Origin: Mycolicibacterium sp. YH-1
Lineage (GTDB): Bacteria > Actinomycetota > Actinomycetes > Mycobacteriales > Mycobacteriaceae
Assembly (NCBI RefSeq): GCF_022557175.1
Contig: NZ_CP092915.1
Location: 6,448,001-6,512,000 of the forward strand
Length of the DNA stretch: 64,000 bases
Direction of reading: 5' to 3'
In this document: positions 9,082 through 18,029 of the stretch, piece after piece
Layout of the letters: every line of letters starts with the position of its first letter
Position numbering within the stretch: the stretch's first letter is position 1
Position numbers and translations under genes: made by a program
The notes under the pieces: model-generated
Told to the model about the DNA's origin: nothing
Databases searched by the model: none
Seen by the model: the letters and a program-made list of their open reading frames with translations, nothing else

Positions 9082-9114
9082 AATCTTGCTCCGTTTCATT
9101 TCACCGCTCGCAGA

Positions 9115-9432
9115 TCAATCCGATGCAGGAAGTGCTTTGGCTTGCTTCTGGGGAAGTCGGTCACCGTTGACCGCCAGCGCCCCGGCTCCGCCCTTTGTGC
9201 AGAGCACTTCCAAGCCGCTACTCGCATCTTCGTATCGCTTGCCGATGATTGTTCCCTCGTCATCCGCCTCGAGCGTCAACGCGGTATCGGCTTCTTCGCC
9301 CTGCAGCAGCATCGGCGCACCGCCGCAACAGATCGTGGCGGGTTGCGCTGGCGATCGCACGACGATGACCGCGGTATCGCATACAGCGCTACGTAAACGC
9401 GTTCCGGGTTTCAAGTTGTTCTGGTCGGTCAA
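9115..9432 (-). CDS. Conserved small protein of unknown function between amidohydrolases
   Basis: The product is a 105-aa acidic protein with a possible two-strand repeat (RSAVCDTAVIVVR; CCGGAPMLL), without membrane segment or signal peptide. The TTG start overlaps the stop of the upstream amidohydrolase-like gene as TTGA, typical of translational coupling, and the gene lies inside the operon. Similar short proteins are familiar next to acyl-CoA genes in actinobacteria, but I do not know a function. A partner or chaperone role for the flanking amidohydrolases is only inference. Confidence 0.7.
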   Translation of the reverse strand: MTDQNNLKPGTRLRSAVCDTAVIVVRSPAQPATICCGGAPMLLQGEEADTALTLEADDEGTIIGKRYEDASSGLEVLCTKGGAGALAVNGDRLPQKQAKALPASD

Positions 9433-10364
9433 GGCATCAGTCCGCTCGCGTTGGTGGCGAAGAACTTCTCGGTCAAGGTCGGTCCGAGTTGTTGAGGAAG
9501 GTCGGTGTACTGATTGGCTGGATCGACGTCATCGGTTGGGGATACGATGCTCGATCCGTAGATGTAGACGTCGTCGAGCCCATATCGTTCGAAGTAGGTG
9601 TGCACCGGTTCCCACGCAGCGCACGTGACCCGGACGTTCCTTTCTATGTACTGCGAGGGCCTGAGACTCAGAGTCTTGGAAAGAGTCTTGGAGAACCAGT
9701 TCTTGGCGACGCCGTCGAGATTCTCAGCCATCGGACCGATCCAGCCAGCCCCCATCTGCACGCAACCGACCATGAGATCTGGGTGCCGATCGAACACGCC
9801 GCCGTAGACCATGGGCGTCAGATAGTTCTTCGCCATCACATGGCCCTGAGCCAACGAAAACAGCTCGGCTCCATCACCTTCGACGTCCCACGTCAGCGAC
9901 CGGAACATGTTCAGTCGCGACTCTGCGCGAAGCACAATCGGAACACCGCTGGAGGCGAATACCTGCCACAACGGATCCACATCGGGATGGCCGGGGGAGA
10001 TCCCGCCGGGGGGGATTCCTGCAGGCACACACACCGCGCGCACCCCGGCGTCGATCACCCTCTCGGCCTCTGCGATCGCATCGGTGATCGAATCGGTGTC
10101 GATCACCGCCACCGGGCGCAGACGACTGCTGATCTTCGCGATATCAGCACACCAATCGTTGTGGGCCTTGAGTTTAGTCAGTCCCGATTCTGCTGACCCG
10201 CCGTCGGTTTCCAACGGACCAGCAGGAAAGAGCAGAGCCCGATCCACCCCAGAGGAATCCATGAGATCCAACCGACGCGACATGTCAGCGGCGGTATCCG
10301 CACCACTGTCCACTCTCGAGTCGGCATCCAGAATCCTGCCCGTCACCGCATCCACAACCGCCAT
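9429..10364 (-). CDS. Amidohydrolase-like protein lacking metal ligands (probable pseudoenzyme)
   Basis: The product is 311 aa from the ATG at 10364, with AAAGG upstream. It is clearly paralogous to the 10414-11619 product along its length (WEPVHTYFERYGLDDVYIYG versus WEPVDVYIERDGLEDVYALG), but the active site is gone. DSH is DSR (R17), the second-site LH is LR (VLRAES) and the TDYPH motif is replaced by SSIVSP. The reading frame is intact, so it is probably not decayed DNA. It may be a structural or regulatory partner of an active paralogue. Confidence 0.85.
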   Translation of the reverse strand: MAVVDAVTGRILDADSRVDSGADTAADMSRRLDLMDSSGVDRALLFPAGPLETDGGSAESGLTKLKAHNDWCADIAKISSRLRPVAVIDTDSITDAIAEAERVIDAGVRAVCVPAGIPPGGISPGHPDVDPLWQVFASSGVPIVLRAESRLNMFRSLTWDVEGDGAELFSLAQGHVMAKNYLTPMVYGGVFDRHPDLMVGCVQMGAGWIGPMAENLDGVAKNWFSKTLSKTLSLRPSQYIERNVRVTCAAWEPVHTYFERYGLDDVYIYGSSIVSPTDDVDPANQYTDLPQQLGPTLTEKFFATNASGLMP

Positions 10365-10413
10365 TGCAAAACAACCTTTCACCGACTTGAACGACCAGAA
10401 ATTCCACGCTGAC

Positions 10414-11619
10414 TTAGTCAGGCAGCAACAGACGCCCGTTCTCGACGAAGAACTTCTCCATCACCTCGGGCCCGAGCCGCTCCAGCATCTGTGCGTGCCC
10501 GGTCATCGGATCCATCCCGCCCTCGAAGTGCGGATAATCCGTGCCCAGCGCATACACATCCTCGAGACCATCACGCTCGATATAGACATCAACGGGCTCC
10601 CACCAGAAACACGTCGCCCGGATATTGCTCGCAAAGTACTCCGAAGGCTTGCGTTGCAACGTCTGCGGCAACGTCGCTGCGATGCTGTCCAGGCGCTTGG
10701 CCAACGGACCCACCCAGTAGCCGCCGGTCTCGATACAGCCGACCAAGAGATCGGGATGCCGATCGAAAACCCCACCGCAGATCATCGCCGCCAGGTAGTG
10801 CTCCACCCCGACGTGCATCTGAGCCAACGAGTACGGATCGAGATTCAACTCCGTACTGGCCAGCACGGTGCCCACCTTGTTGGACTCCACGCCGTAGCTG
10901 GGCCATGTCGGCGACGCCATCAACCCGAAATCGCCACCCACGTGCAATAGGAACGGCACACGATGGCGTGCCAGAAGTGCCCACAACGGATCGAGATCTG
11001 GATGTCCCGGCGACTTCCCCGCTGGCACCAACCCACTAGGCGCCATCACCGCACGCACACCACCGGCCACTATCCGCTCGACCTCGGCCAGCGCCCCCTC
11101 CAACGTCGAGGTGTCGAGCGAAGCGACCGGCCGCAGCCGATCGCTGATCTTGGCCGTCTCGATGCACCAGTCGTTGTGCAATCCACACATCATTCGGCCG
11201 ATCGCCGGCAGATCAAGTGCACTGAGATCGATATCGGTATCGCCGGCGAGCTGGCGCATTAACGACAACGGCGGCTCACAGAGGCAGATGAACCCCAAAC
11301 CCCCTGGACCAGTGGCGAATACCAGCATCCGGTCAATGCCGAAGTGATCCATGAACTCCAGACGTCGATGCATGTCCCATGAACCGGGCGCATACCCCCC
11401 GCGCGTCCAGATCTGCTCAGGAGTAGCACCCACCAGAGGCGCATCGTCACGTTCGGCACTCGGATTCAATGTGTTGGGCGCATCCGGATGATGTGCCTTG
11501 AACACGTCCGCGAATAGACCTGCCGCAGGACCGAACACCGTCGCCCATTGATGAGCCGGCGTCATCTCATGGGAATCGAGATCCATCATCCGACCCGCAA
11601 AACGCTCCAGAATCGACAT
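10414..11619 (-). CDS. Amidohydrolase family 2 (ACMSD-like), first gene of the operon
   Basis: This 401-aa amidohydrolase starts at the ATG at 11619 with AAGGAG 6 bp upstream. Metal-site motifs are intact: DLDSHEM (H17), LLHVGGDF in the middle and LGTDYPHFEGG near the C-terminus. It leads a six-gene minus-strand operon (two active amidohydrolases, one pseudoenzyme, a small protein, two acyl-CoA dehydrogenases) under the conserved promoter at 11652-11704. This fits hydrolysis or decarboxylation of a cyclic CoA-pathway intermediate. Confidence 0.88.
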   Translation of the reverse strand: MSILERFAGRMMDLDSHEMTPAHQWATVFGPAAGLFADVFKAHHPDAPNTLNPSAERDDAPLVGATPEQIWTRGGYAPGSWDMHRRLEFMDHFGIDRMLVFATGPGGLGFICLCEPPLSLMRQLAGDTDIDLSALDLPAIGRMMCGLHNDWCIETAKISDRLRPVASLDTSTLEGALAEVERIVAGGVRAVMAPSGLVPAGKSPGHPDLDPLWALLARHRVPFLLHVGGDFGLMASPTWPSYGVESNKVGTVLASTELNLDPYSLAQMHVGVEHYLAAMICGGVFDRHPDLLVGCIETGGYWVGPLAKRLDSIAATLPQTLQRKPSEYFASNIRATCFWWEPVDVYIERDGLEDVYALGTDYPHFEGGMDPMTGHAQMLERLGPEVMEKFFVENGRLLLPD

Positions 11620-11651
11620 CACACGCTCCTTCACACCGTTGGACTATCGCG

Positions 11652-11704
11652 ACACTAAAGCCGCCGCCGCCACCACCCCAACGAACAGTTCAATCACACG
11701 GAAC
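11652..11704 (-). promoter_or_regulatory. Palindromic box plus promoter of the amidohydrolase operon
   Basis: Read on the minus strand: box GTTCCGTGTGATTGAAC (11688-11704), 6 bp, -35 TTGGGG (11676-11681), 18-bp spacer, -10 TAGTGT (11652-11657). The start codon is at 11619. The 17-bp box is identical to the one at 28479-28495, and flanking bases are also shared. Confidence 0.65.
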
Positions 11705-11824
11705 AAGCCCGAGAATCGCTTGTACGGTCCACCGCGGGTAACTGCCCGGCACCTTCGCCACTGTTGTGACCAATCACCCGGACGAGCGAGGAACGCGTTG
11801 GGACACAAGTTTTCTGGCGCACAT

Positions 11825-12595
11825 CTAGCGCCACTGCCACTGCGGCACCCGACGTTCGAGGAAGGCCAGGCGTGCCTCCGTCGAGTCATCGAGGCGAAGC
11901 AGCCGGTTGGTGTAGTCCTGCTCCAGGCGATACGCCTCATGAACCGGCGACCCCTCGGTACGGTCCATAGCCTGTTTCGCCAGCCGCAAGGCAAGGGGGC
12001 TCTTCGTCGCGAGTTCGTCGGCAACTCGAACCACTGTGGCGTCGAGTTCGTCATGAGGCACTAGGTGGGTGATGCCGCCGTAGCCCGCCATCTCCGCGGC
12101 GTCGACTATGCGGCCTGTGAAATACAACTCCCTGGCACGCTTTTCACCGACCATGCGTCGCAGATGCGCGCTCGCGCCAAGTAGACCGACGTTTATCTCG
12201 ACGGCGCCGAATCGGGCGCGCTCGCTAGCGATCACTATGTCGCTCAACGCAACAAACGACAGTCCGCCACCCACCGCCGGTCCGTCGACCGCGACGACGA
12301 CCGGTACTGCGCAGTGGGCCACCGCCTCCAGAGACCTCCGCGCCAGCGCACCGTCGTCCACCGCTTCCGCCGGACTCAGTTCCCGCTGCGTGTCGATCTC
12401 CTTGAGGTCGGCTCCGGCAATGAAGGCCTTCTCGCCGCCAGTACGGAAAACTGCAACCGAAACTCGCTGATCGGCCAGGGACTCGAACGCTGTTGCGATC
12501 TCCTCAAGAGCCTGACGGGTAAGGGCGTTCACGGGCGGCCTCGAAAACGTGACGGTCGCGACCCGCCCCTGGATCACCGTATCGACGAACTCCAT
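11825..12595 (-). CDS. Enoyl-CoA hydratase/isomerase
   Basis: This 256-aa crotonase has the oxyanion-hole motifs AFIAGADLKEID and GPAVGGGLSFVA and the VEINVGLLG segment bearing one of the catalytic acids. It should hydrate or isomerise an enoyl-CoA. It is separated from the amidohydrolase operon by 205 bp and is divergent from the crotonase-like genes at 12782. About 180 bp of upstream DNA contain the palindromic box at 12692-12708. Confidence 0.9.
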   Translation of the reverse strand: MEFVDTVIQGRVATVTFSRPPVNALTRQALEEIATAFESLADQRVSVAVFRTGGEKAFIAGADLKEIDTQRELSPAEAVDDGALARRSLEAVAHCAVPVVVAVDGPAVGGGLSFVALSDIVIASERARFGAVEINVGLLGASAHLRRMVGEKRARELYFTGRIVDAAEMAGYGGITHLVPHDELDATVVRVADELATKSPLALRLAKQAMDRTEGSPVHEAYRLEQDYTNRLLRLDDSTEARLAFLERRVPQWQWR

Positions 12596-12691
12596 GAGCG
12601 CACTTCCTCCACTGCTGCAGTTGGTTTTTCATCTCACACTCGCGTGCAATGCGGCACGTTGCACGGCGACGATGCGTGCAGACCACCGCCA

Positions 12692-12743
12692 GTTCCATAG
12701 GGCTGAACTAGGCCGTTGCTTAGGGACGCGACCGACATAGCCT
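12692..12743 (+). promoter_or_regulatory. Palindromic box plus promoter of the crotonase-like genes
   Basis: Box GTTCCATAGGGCTGAAC (12692-12708) is followed after 7 bp by TTGCTT (12716-12721), a 16-bp spacer and -10 TAGCCT (12738-12743). The distance from box to -10 is 29 bp, as at the other sites. The ATG at 12782 follows about 32 bp after the expected transcript start. Confidence 0.55.
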
Positions 12744-12781
12744 CGCCTTACAGATCACCCCGGACAGGAGCGAACTACCAT

Positions 12782-13393
12782 ATGCGCCAACCCGCCAAGT
12801 TCTCCATCGGAGATCCTCAGAACTCCCCTGCGGTCACCCACGGACTCATCGTGGAGACCACATCGGAGGGGCTGGTGCGGGTTCAGCTCAATCGTGTACA
12901 CAGACTGAACGCGATCGATTCAAAACTCGCCCACATCCTTGGCGCCCTGTGGGACGAGGTGTCGGAAATGGCTGGCGTCGCGGCGGTGATTGTGACAGGT
13001 TCGGGCACCGAGGCCTTCTGCATCGGTTGTACAGACGATTCAATAGAGTCCAGTCCGCTGTCGCCACGTGCGCACGGTGTTGAGGTGCCGGTCGTCGTGG
13101 CAGTCAACGGGCTGGTGCGCGCGGCTGCGTACGATCTACTGGCCCAGGCCGATCACGTAATCGCGGCTGAGCACGCTTCTTTCCTCGAGCCGCCAGCACC
13201 CTGGCGTGGCGTAGAGGCGAGCGGACGCTGTACCAGAACGCCGTCGGCGAGATCGGCTGCCCTGTCTGCTGTCGAAGCCCAGGCGGCAGGCATGGTCAAC
13301 GATGTTGTTCCGCTTGCAGAACTTCGACAGCGCTCAGAGGAGGTTGCGCATCGATACGGGTCAAGCCGCCGTTGCACGACGCCTCATGCTTAG
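12782..13393 (+). CDS. Degenerate crotonase (enoyl-CoA hydratase-like), C-terminus shifted
   Basis: The product is 203 aa from the ATG at 12782, with AGGAG about 11 bp upstream. The crotonase fold is recognisable (VRVQLNRVHRLNAID, AAVIVTGSG), but the oxyanion-hole motifs are altered: FCIGCTDD instead of F.AGAD, and NGLVRAAAYDLLAQAD without the GG pair. After VPLAELRQRSEEVAHR the frame ends quickly, while the next frame continues with a crotonase-like C-terminus (TGQAAVARRLMLRRS). A frameshift near 13355 is the likely cause. It is probably inactive as a hydratase. Confidence 0.6.
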   Translation: MRQPAKFSIGDPQNSPAVTHGLIVETTSEGLVRVQLNRVHRLNAIDSKLAHILGALWDEVSEMAGVAAVIVTGSGTEAFCIGCTDDSIESSPLSPRAHGVEVPVVVAVNGLVRAAAYDLLAQADHVIAAEHASFLEPPAPWRGVEASGRCTRTPSARSAALSAVEAQAAGMVNDVVPLAELRQRSEEVAHRYGSSRRCTTPHA

Positions 13394-13997
13394 ACGGTCC
13401 AGAGGTCAGTCTGCGGCGCGTGTCACGGCGGCGTTCGACTCAGCGGGCGTGGCGGATCTCAAGCTCGATTACGGCCAGCCGGCGAGGCCGACCGGCGAGA
13501 TGGTCGAAGAACTCATGCACCATTTGGCGGTGGCTTCGCAGCGTGACGACATCGACTGCATCGTCATGCGCGCCGCTGTCGGATCGGACTTCGGTGTGCC
13601 ATCGCACGGTGAGATGCCCCACGTTGCCTCGCTCTTAGAGCAGATGGAACGGATTTCAAAACCATGTGTCGCGGCTGTGTCTGGATACTGCGCCGACCTA
13701 GGGCTCGCACTGGCATTGGCATGCGACGTCGTAGTCGCAACGCGCAGCAGCCGGTTTCAGTTGAGTCTGGGGCCGCAGGCCGATCAGGTGGCTGGTGCTT
13801 TGGCCGTGCGCATTGGTCGGGTACGGGCCAACGCAATGCTTATCTCCGATAGCTTCATCGACGGGACGGCCGCGACGAACGTCGGCCTTGCGCACCAATG
13901 TGTTACCGATAAGCAGCTAGACAGGCATGTTCAGATTCAGGTGACTTCGATACGTGAGGCGCTAGCTGACTGCCGGAGAGTGTTGGGACAAGACTGA
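13386..13997 (+). CDS. Second degenerate crotonase-like protein, possibly fused to the first by frameshift
   Basis: The frame is open from 13302. The first in-frame ATG after the predicted shift is 13386 (203 aa). It begins with the end of one crotonase (RRSRGQSAARVTAAFDS) and continues into a second crotonase-like domain (GQPARPTGEMVEEL, CVAAVSGYCADLGLALALACDVVVA). The usual GG of the oxyanion hole and the catalytic acids are missing. No ribosome binding site is evident. It may be the 3' half of one broken double-crotonase gene with 12782-13393. It stops 1 bp before the convergent synthetase gene. Confidence 0.5.
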   Translation: MLRRSRGQSAARVTAAFDSAGVADLKLDYGQPARPTGEMVEELMHHLAVASQRDDIDCIVMRAAVGSDFGVPSHGEMPHVASLLEQMERISKPCVAAVSGYCADLGLALALACDVVVATRSSRFQLSLGPQADQVAGALAVRIGRVRANAMLISDSFIDGTAATNVGLAHQCVTDKQLDRHVQIQVTSIREALADCRRVLGQD

Positions 13998-13998
13998 G

Positions 13999-15477
13999 CT
14001 ACAGGCTCGCGACCAGCTCGCGGCGCAGAACCTTGCCTGTGGGATTCGTCGGAAGCTCAGCGCGGAACACTACTCGATCCGGAGTGCGCGAACCCCGTAA
14101 ATGGGCACGAACGTACTCGCGCAATGCCTCCGGATCCGGGTCGGCGCCCTCGATCGGAACCACGACAGCGACGATAGCCTGGCCCCAGGCAGAATCCTCG
14201 ACTCCGACGACCGCCACATCACGAACATCGGGGTGTTCGATGAGGACGTCTTCGACCTCGGCCGGCGCGATGTTCTCACCGCCCCGGATGATCGTGTCGT
14301 CACTCCTTCCGCCTATGAATAGATAGCCCTGCTCGTCGATTTCTGCGACATCTTTTGTCGGGAACCAGCCCTCCTCATCGAGCAGCGAGCCGATACCGGT
14401 GTACGTGCCGGACACCTGCTCACCGCGCACGAATAATTCGCCCCTTTCGCCCGGACCGACGACTCGTCCATTGTCGGCACGAACTTCAACCTCGATTCCG
14501 GGGACCGGGCGGCCAACGGACCCGAGGCGCCGGGCGATGGAACCGTCGCTGCTCGCCAACGCGATTCGATGATCCGCCGGCGTGAGGATTGAGATTGTTG
14601 AACTCGTCTCCGTCAGACCGTAGGCATTGACGAATCCGACGTGAGGTAGCAACTCCAACGCTCGCCGCACCAAGGGCAGGCCGACTCTGGACCCGCCGTA
14701 TGCCAGACTGCGCAACGCAGGTAGGTCCGTTCGCCGTTCTTCGAGCACAGACACAACGCGGTCGAGCATCGTCGGAACGAGCGTCGCGGTTGTCACTTTC
14801 TCGGCGGCAGCGAGCCGTACCCATTCGAGCGCGTCGAATGTGGGCAGGTACACCATTCGACGTCCGGCATAGAGATTGGACATCGCGGCGGTTACGCCGG
14901 CGATGTGATAGGGCGGAACGCAGATGAGGGCGGCGTCCTCAGGGTCGGCACTATCGAAATCAACGGTGCCGGTCGTGTAACTAGTGAGATTCGCATGGCT
15001 CAGTTCGACCGCTTTGGGCTTCGACGTCGTACCGGAGGTGTACAAGACCACGGCAGTCGCTCCAGGATCCGCGAACCGATCGGCAGGTGGAGTGTCTCGT
15101 GCCGCGAGGAGGAAGTCCTCAGAACTGAGGACACACTTTCCCGCGTTGCCCACCACATCGCGGTACCGGCGATCGACCACGACCAGGGGGTTCGGGAGGC
15201 GCTCGATCAGTTCTCCGATCGCCTCACTCGACAGTCGGTAGTTGACCGGAGTGAATCCACACGCTGCCCTTGCTGCCGCGAACAGCAGGGCCGGCAACAT
15301 GGCCCCACCGACACCGACGTACACAACATGCTCCACATCCGACTCCGCAATCACGCCTGAGCCACCATCTGCAATGTCGCTGAGCTGCTGGGTGGTCCAA
15401 TGCTCTTCACCCGAAACGACTGCGATGCGATCCGGTCGAGCGTTGACCGCCATCTCCAACAGCAGCGAGATGCTCAC
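13999..15477 (-). CDS. Acyl-CoA synthetase (AMP-forming)
   Basis: This ANL-superfamily enzyme is 492 aa from the GTG at 15477, which has GGGGG 7 bp upstream. It has the P-loop YTSGTTSKPK, NAYGLTETSS, the hinge region YLFIGGRSDD and the C-terminal catalytic Lys in NPTGKVLRREL. It should activate a carboxylic acid to the CoA thioester with ATP. The frame extends upstream to 15591, but that leader is unlike the family. A weak copy of the palindromic box lies at 15585-15601. Confidence 0.88.
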   Translation of the reverse strand: MSISLLLEMAVNARPDRIAVVSGEEHWTTQQLSDIADGGSGVIAESDVEHVVYVGVGGAMLPALLFAAARAACGFTPVNYRLSSEAIGELIERLPNPLVVVDRRYRDVVGNAGKCVLSSEDFLLAARDTPPADRFADPGATAVVLYTSGTTSKPKAVELSHANLTSYTTGTVDFDSADPEDAALICVPPYHIAGVTAAMSNLYAGRRMVYLPTFDALEWVRLAAAEKVTTATLVPTMLDRVVSVLEERRTDLPALRSLAYGGSRVGLPLVRRALELLPHVGFVNAYGLTETSSTISILTPADHRIALASSDGSIARRLGSVGRPVPGIEVEVRADNGRVVGPGERGELFVRGEQVSGTYTGIGSLLDEEGWFPTKDVAEIDEQGYLFIGGRSDDTIIRGGENIAPAEVEDVLIEHPDVRDVAVVGVEDSAWGQAIVAVVVPIEGADPDPEALREYVRAHLRGSRTPDRVVFRAELPTNPTGKVLRRELVASL

Positions 15478-15575
15478 TATCAAACCCCCGTCGAAATCGG
15501 ATCCAACACCGTTAAAGAACCCTGCAACTCTGATGGGCACTGATTGGTACCAGATCACAGTCGATTCACGATGCG

Positions 15576-15601
15576 CAATGGCATGTTCCATCCACCAAAA
15601 C
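15576..15601 (-). promoter_or_regulatory. Weak copy of the palindromic box upstream of the acyl-CoA synthetase
   Basis: On the minus strand, GTTTTGGTGGATGGAAC (15585-15601) is followed after 4 bp by CATTG (15576-15580), the same placement as the CGTTG/-35 at the other sites. One half-site (GGAAC) is perfect and the other is degenerate. No good -10 was seen at the expected distance. Confidence 0.3.
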
Positions 15602-15698
15602 AGTTAAGTAGCAATCTCTTCCACAGCGTGTAGAACATTCGCAGCGGTTACTTGTAGTAGACGGGCCACCTCGGCCCCCAACGCCGATGCGAGGCAAT

Positions 15699-18029
15699 AT
15701 GAATCAGTCCGACGATTGGCGGGAGCGCCTGCAGGCACTGATCGCCGACTACAGCCAGCGCGAGAACGACGCCGCGACAAAGAACCAGGATGACGGAATC
15801 AAGCCCGACCGAATTAGAGCCGCACGAGCGTGGCACGCCGAACTTGTCGACCAGCGACTCGCTGGACCGGGCTGGCCGAAATCAGCTGGGGGCTTGGATC
15901 TCTCCGTAGCAGACCAGATCGACTACTACCAGCTGACCACGGCAGCTGGAGCTCCGCCCCACCCGTGTCCACTGTCGTTCATAGTCGCCCCTACGCTGAT
16001 CAAGCACGGCACCGACGAGCAGAAGGCCCGATTCCTGCGACCGTTGTTGCGAGCCGATGAGTTCTGGTGCCAGGGGTTCTCCGAACCGGGAGCCGGCAGC
16101 GATCTGGCGTCTCTTTCCGCGCGGGCGGTTCGCGACGGCGACGTCTACCGGATCAATGGTCAAAAGGTGTGGACCACCATGGCCGAGCGCGCCGATTGGA
16201 TGTTCGCCTTGGTCCGCACGGGCCCCGCCGTCCGGAGCACGGAGGGCATCACCTACTTGCTCGTACCGATGGACAGCAAGGGGATCACCGTGCGGCCACT
16301 CCGGGACATCTCGGGCGGCGTGCATTTTGCCGAGGTGTTCTTCGACGACGTCGAAGTCAGCGTGCACAACCGCGTCGGAGAGGAGGGGCAGGGCTGGTCG
16401 ATAATGCGCACATCCCTCGGCCATGAACGCGCGACGGCGTTTCTCGCCGACGAGTTCAAGTATCGGCGCACTCTTGACCAGGTTCTCGCGTTCATCGTCG
16501 ATCGCGGACTCGATGCCGATCGGCTGGTTCTGCAAAGCGTCGCCGAACTCGAGTCCGGCGTACGCACGATCGCCGCAAATAGCGCGCGGGCTCTTTCGGC
16601 CGTACTGGACGGTGCGGATCCGGGTGGCGTCGCATCGGTGAACCGGTTGGTCAAGTCTGAGTTCGAGCAGCGCCTACATGCTCTGGCGTTGAGGGCGGCT
16701 GGGCCGTACGCGGCGCTGGGCAGCCGGGCTGCCGGCGCCGTTGATGGCGGTCGGTGGACATACGGCTATCTGATGAGTCGAGCCACGACCATCGGTGCTG
16801 GGACGGCGGAGATTCAGCGCAACACCATCGCCGAGACGGTGCTCGGTCTCCCTTCGCATCGCGGAGAGGGAACGCGGTCCGCCTCGGGTCCGGCAGGAGC
16901 GCCACTCCTCATCAGCGATCCAAACGAGACTACGCTGCGCGAGGTACTCTCCAAGGCTCTGGCGACCGTCGTCGATCTCGAAGCGGTGTTGGCTGAGCGG
17001 GCCTCAGATAGCGGCGTGGACCGTGCGGTCTGGTCGGCCCTGACCGACTTCGGGCTTCCAGGGCTGTCCGTCGACGAATCCCTGGGCGGTGCGGGCGCTG
17101 CACCACGTGTGCTTTATGCGGCGATAGAAGAGGCGGCGAAGGCACTGTCGCCGGCCCCACTCGTGCCGACCGTGATCGCGCTTGAAGTCGCCGTCTCAGT
17201 CGGTGCCTCGCCTTTGGCACGTCGTGTCACTTCCGGAGCCGCAGCGGCTTTCGCCGTGTCACTGGACGACGGCGGCTGGGTAACCGACGGCCGAGCTCTT
17301 CCAACCTGGGACGGGACTCGACTCAGCGGCGTGGTACCCGTGGTGGCCGGTGCGCCCATGGCCGAGGTGATACTCGCTCTCGCTCGATCCAGTGTGAGCG
17401 GGGAATCGGTCCTCATCGCAATCGAACCGGGTGACCCCGGCCTGTCGGTTGTCGCACATCAACCACTCGACCTCACGTCGACGGTCGGCGCTGTGACATT
17501 CGCGGGCGTACGTGGTGAAGTCGTCTCCGCAGGAGACGATCTCGTGCACGCGCTGCGAATAGCTCGGCGACGAGGCCTACTGACCGTTGCGGCGGACTCC
17601 GTGGGCGTGGCGGCCCGCGCACTCCACATGGCGGTGACATGGGCTACCGAGCGTGAGCAGTTCGGCAGACCGATCGGTAGTTTTCAAGCGATCTCGCACC
17701 GCTGCGCCGACACCCTCGTAGCGCTTGAGGGGGCACGCAGCCAGGTCTTCGCCGCAGCGGACGGCGTTCTCTCTGACGACGCGTCTGACGGTGTCGTTGA
17801 ACTAGCAGCGGCGGCGGCAATGGACTGCGCTATCTCCGCTGCCGAAGCAACGATCCAGATCCACGGCGGCATCGGGTTCACCTGGGAGCATCCAGCACAC
17901 CTCCTCCTGCGTAGAGCCAAAGCCAACGCCGTCGCGATCGGCCGACCCGAGATGCTCCGCGAGCGTGCTGCTCGGCAGATGATCGCGCGGTTCCGGAAGT
18001 CGCAAACCGACGGTTCTCCGACCTCATGA
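15699..18029 (+). CDS. Fused tandem acyl-CoA dehydrogenase (two ACAD domains)
   Basis: The product is 776 aa from the ATG at 15699 (GAGG 5 bp upstream; an ATG at 15687 is less likely). The N-terminal domain (1 to about 390) has CQGFSEPGAGSDLASL, NGQKVWTT and IGAGTAEIQRN. The C-terminal domain (about 400-770) has EQFGRPIGSFQAISHRCAD and IHGGIGFTWEH. The order matches the separate alpha/beta pair at 6713-7951 and 5583-6701. Known fused ACADs of mycobacterial steroid degradation (FadE34 type) have the same build, so a bulky polycyclic or branched acyl-CoA is a plausible substrate. Confidence 0.9.
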   Translation: MNQSDDWRERLQALIADYSQRENDAATKNQDDGIKPDRIRAARAWHAELVDQRLAGPGWPKSAGGLDLSVADQIDYYQLTTAAGAPPHPCPLSFIVAPTLIKHGTDEQKARFLRPLLRADEFWCQGFSEPGAGSDLASLSARAVRDGDVYRINGQKVWTTMAERADWMFALVRTGPAVRSTEGITYLLVPMDSKGITVRPLRDISGGVHFAEVFFDDVEVSVHNRVGEEGQGWSIMRTSLGHERATAFLADEFKYRRTLDQVLAFIVDRGLDADRLVLQSVAELESGVRTIAANSARALSAVLDGADPGGVASVNRLVKSEFEQRLHALALRAAGPYAALGSRAAGAVDGGRWTYGYLMSRATTIGAGTAEIQRNTIAETVLGLPSHRGEGTRSASGPAGAPLLISDPNETTLREVLSKALATVVDLEAVLAERASDSGVDRAVWSALTDFGLPGLSVDESLGGAGAAPRVLYAAIEEAAKALSPAPLVPTVIALEVAVSVGASPLARRVTSGAAAAFAVSLDDGGWVTDGRALPTWDGTRLSGVVPVVAGAPMAEVILALARSSVSGESVLIAIEPGDPGLSVVAHQPLDLTSTVGAVTFAGVRGEVVSAGDDLVHALRIARRRGLLTVAADSVGVAARALHMAVTWATEREQFGRPIGSFQAISHRCADTLVALEGARSQVFAAADGVLSDDASDGVVELAAAAAMDCAISAAEATIQIHGGIGFTWEHPAHLLLRRAKANAVAIGRPEMLRERAARQMIARFRKSQTDGSPTS

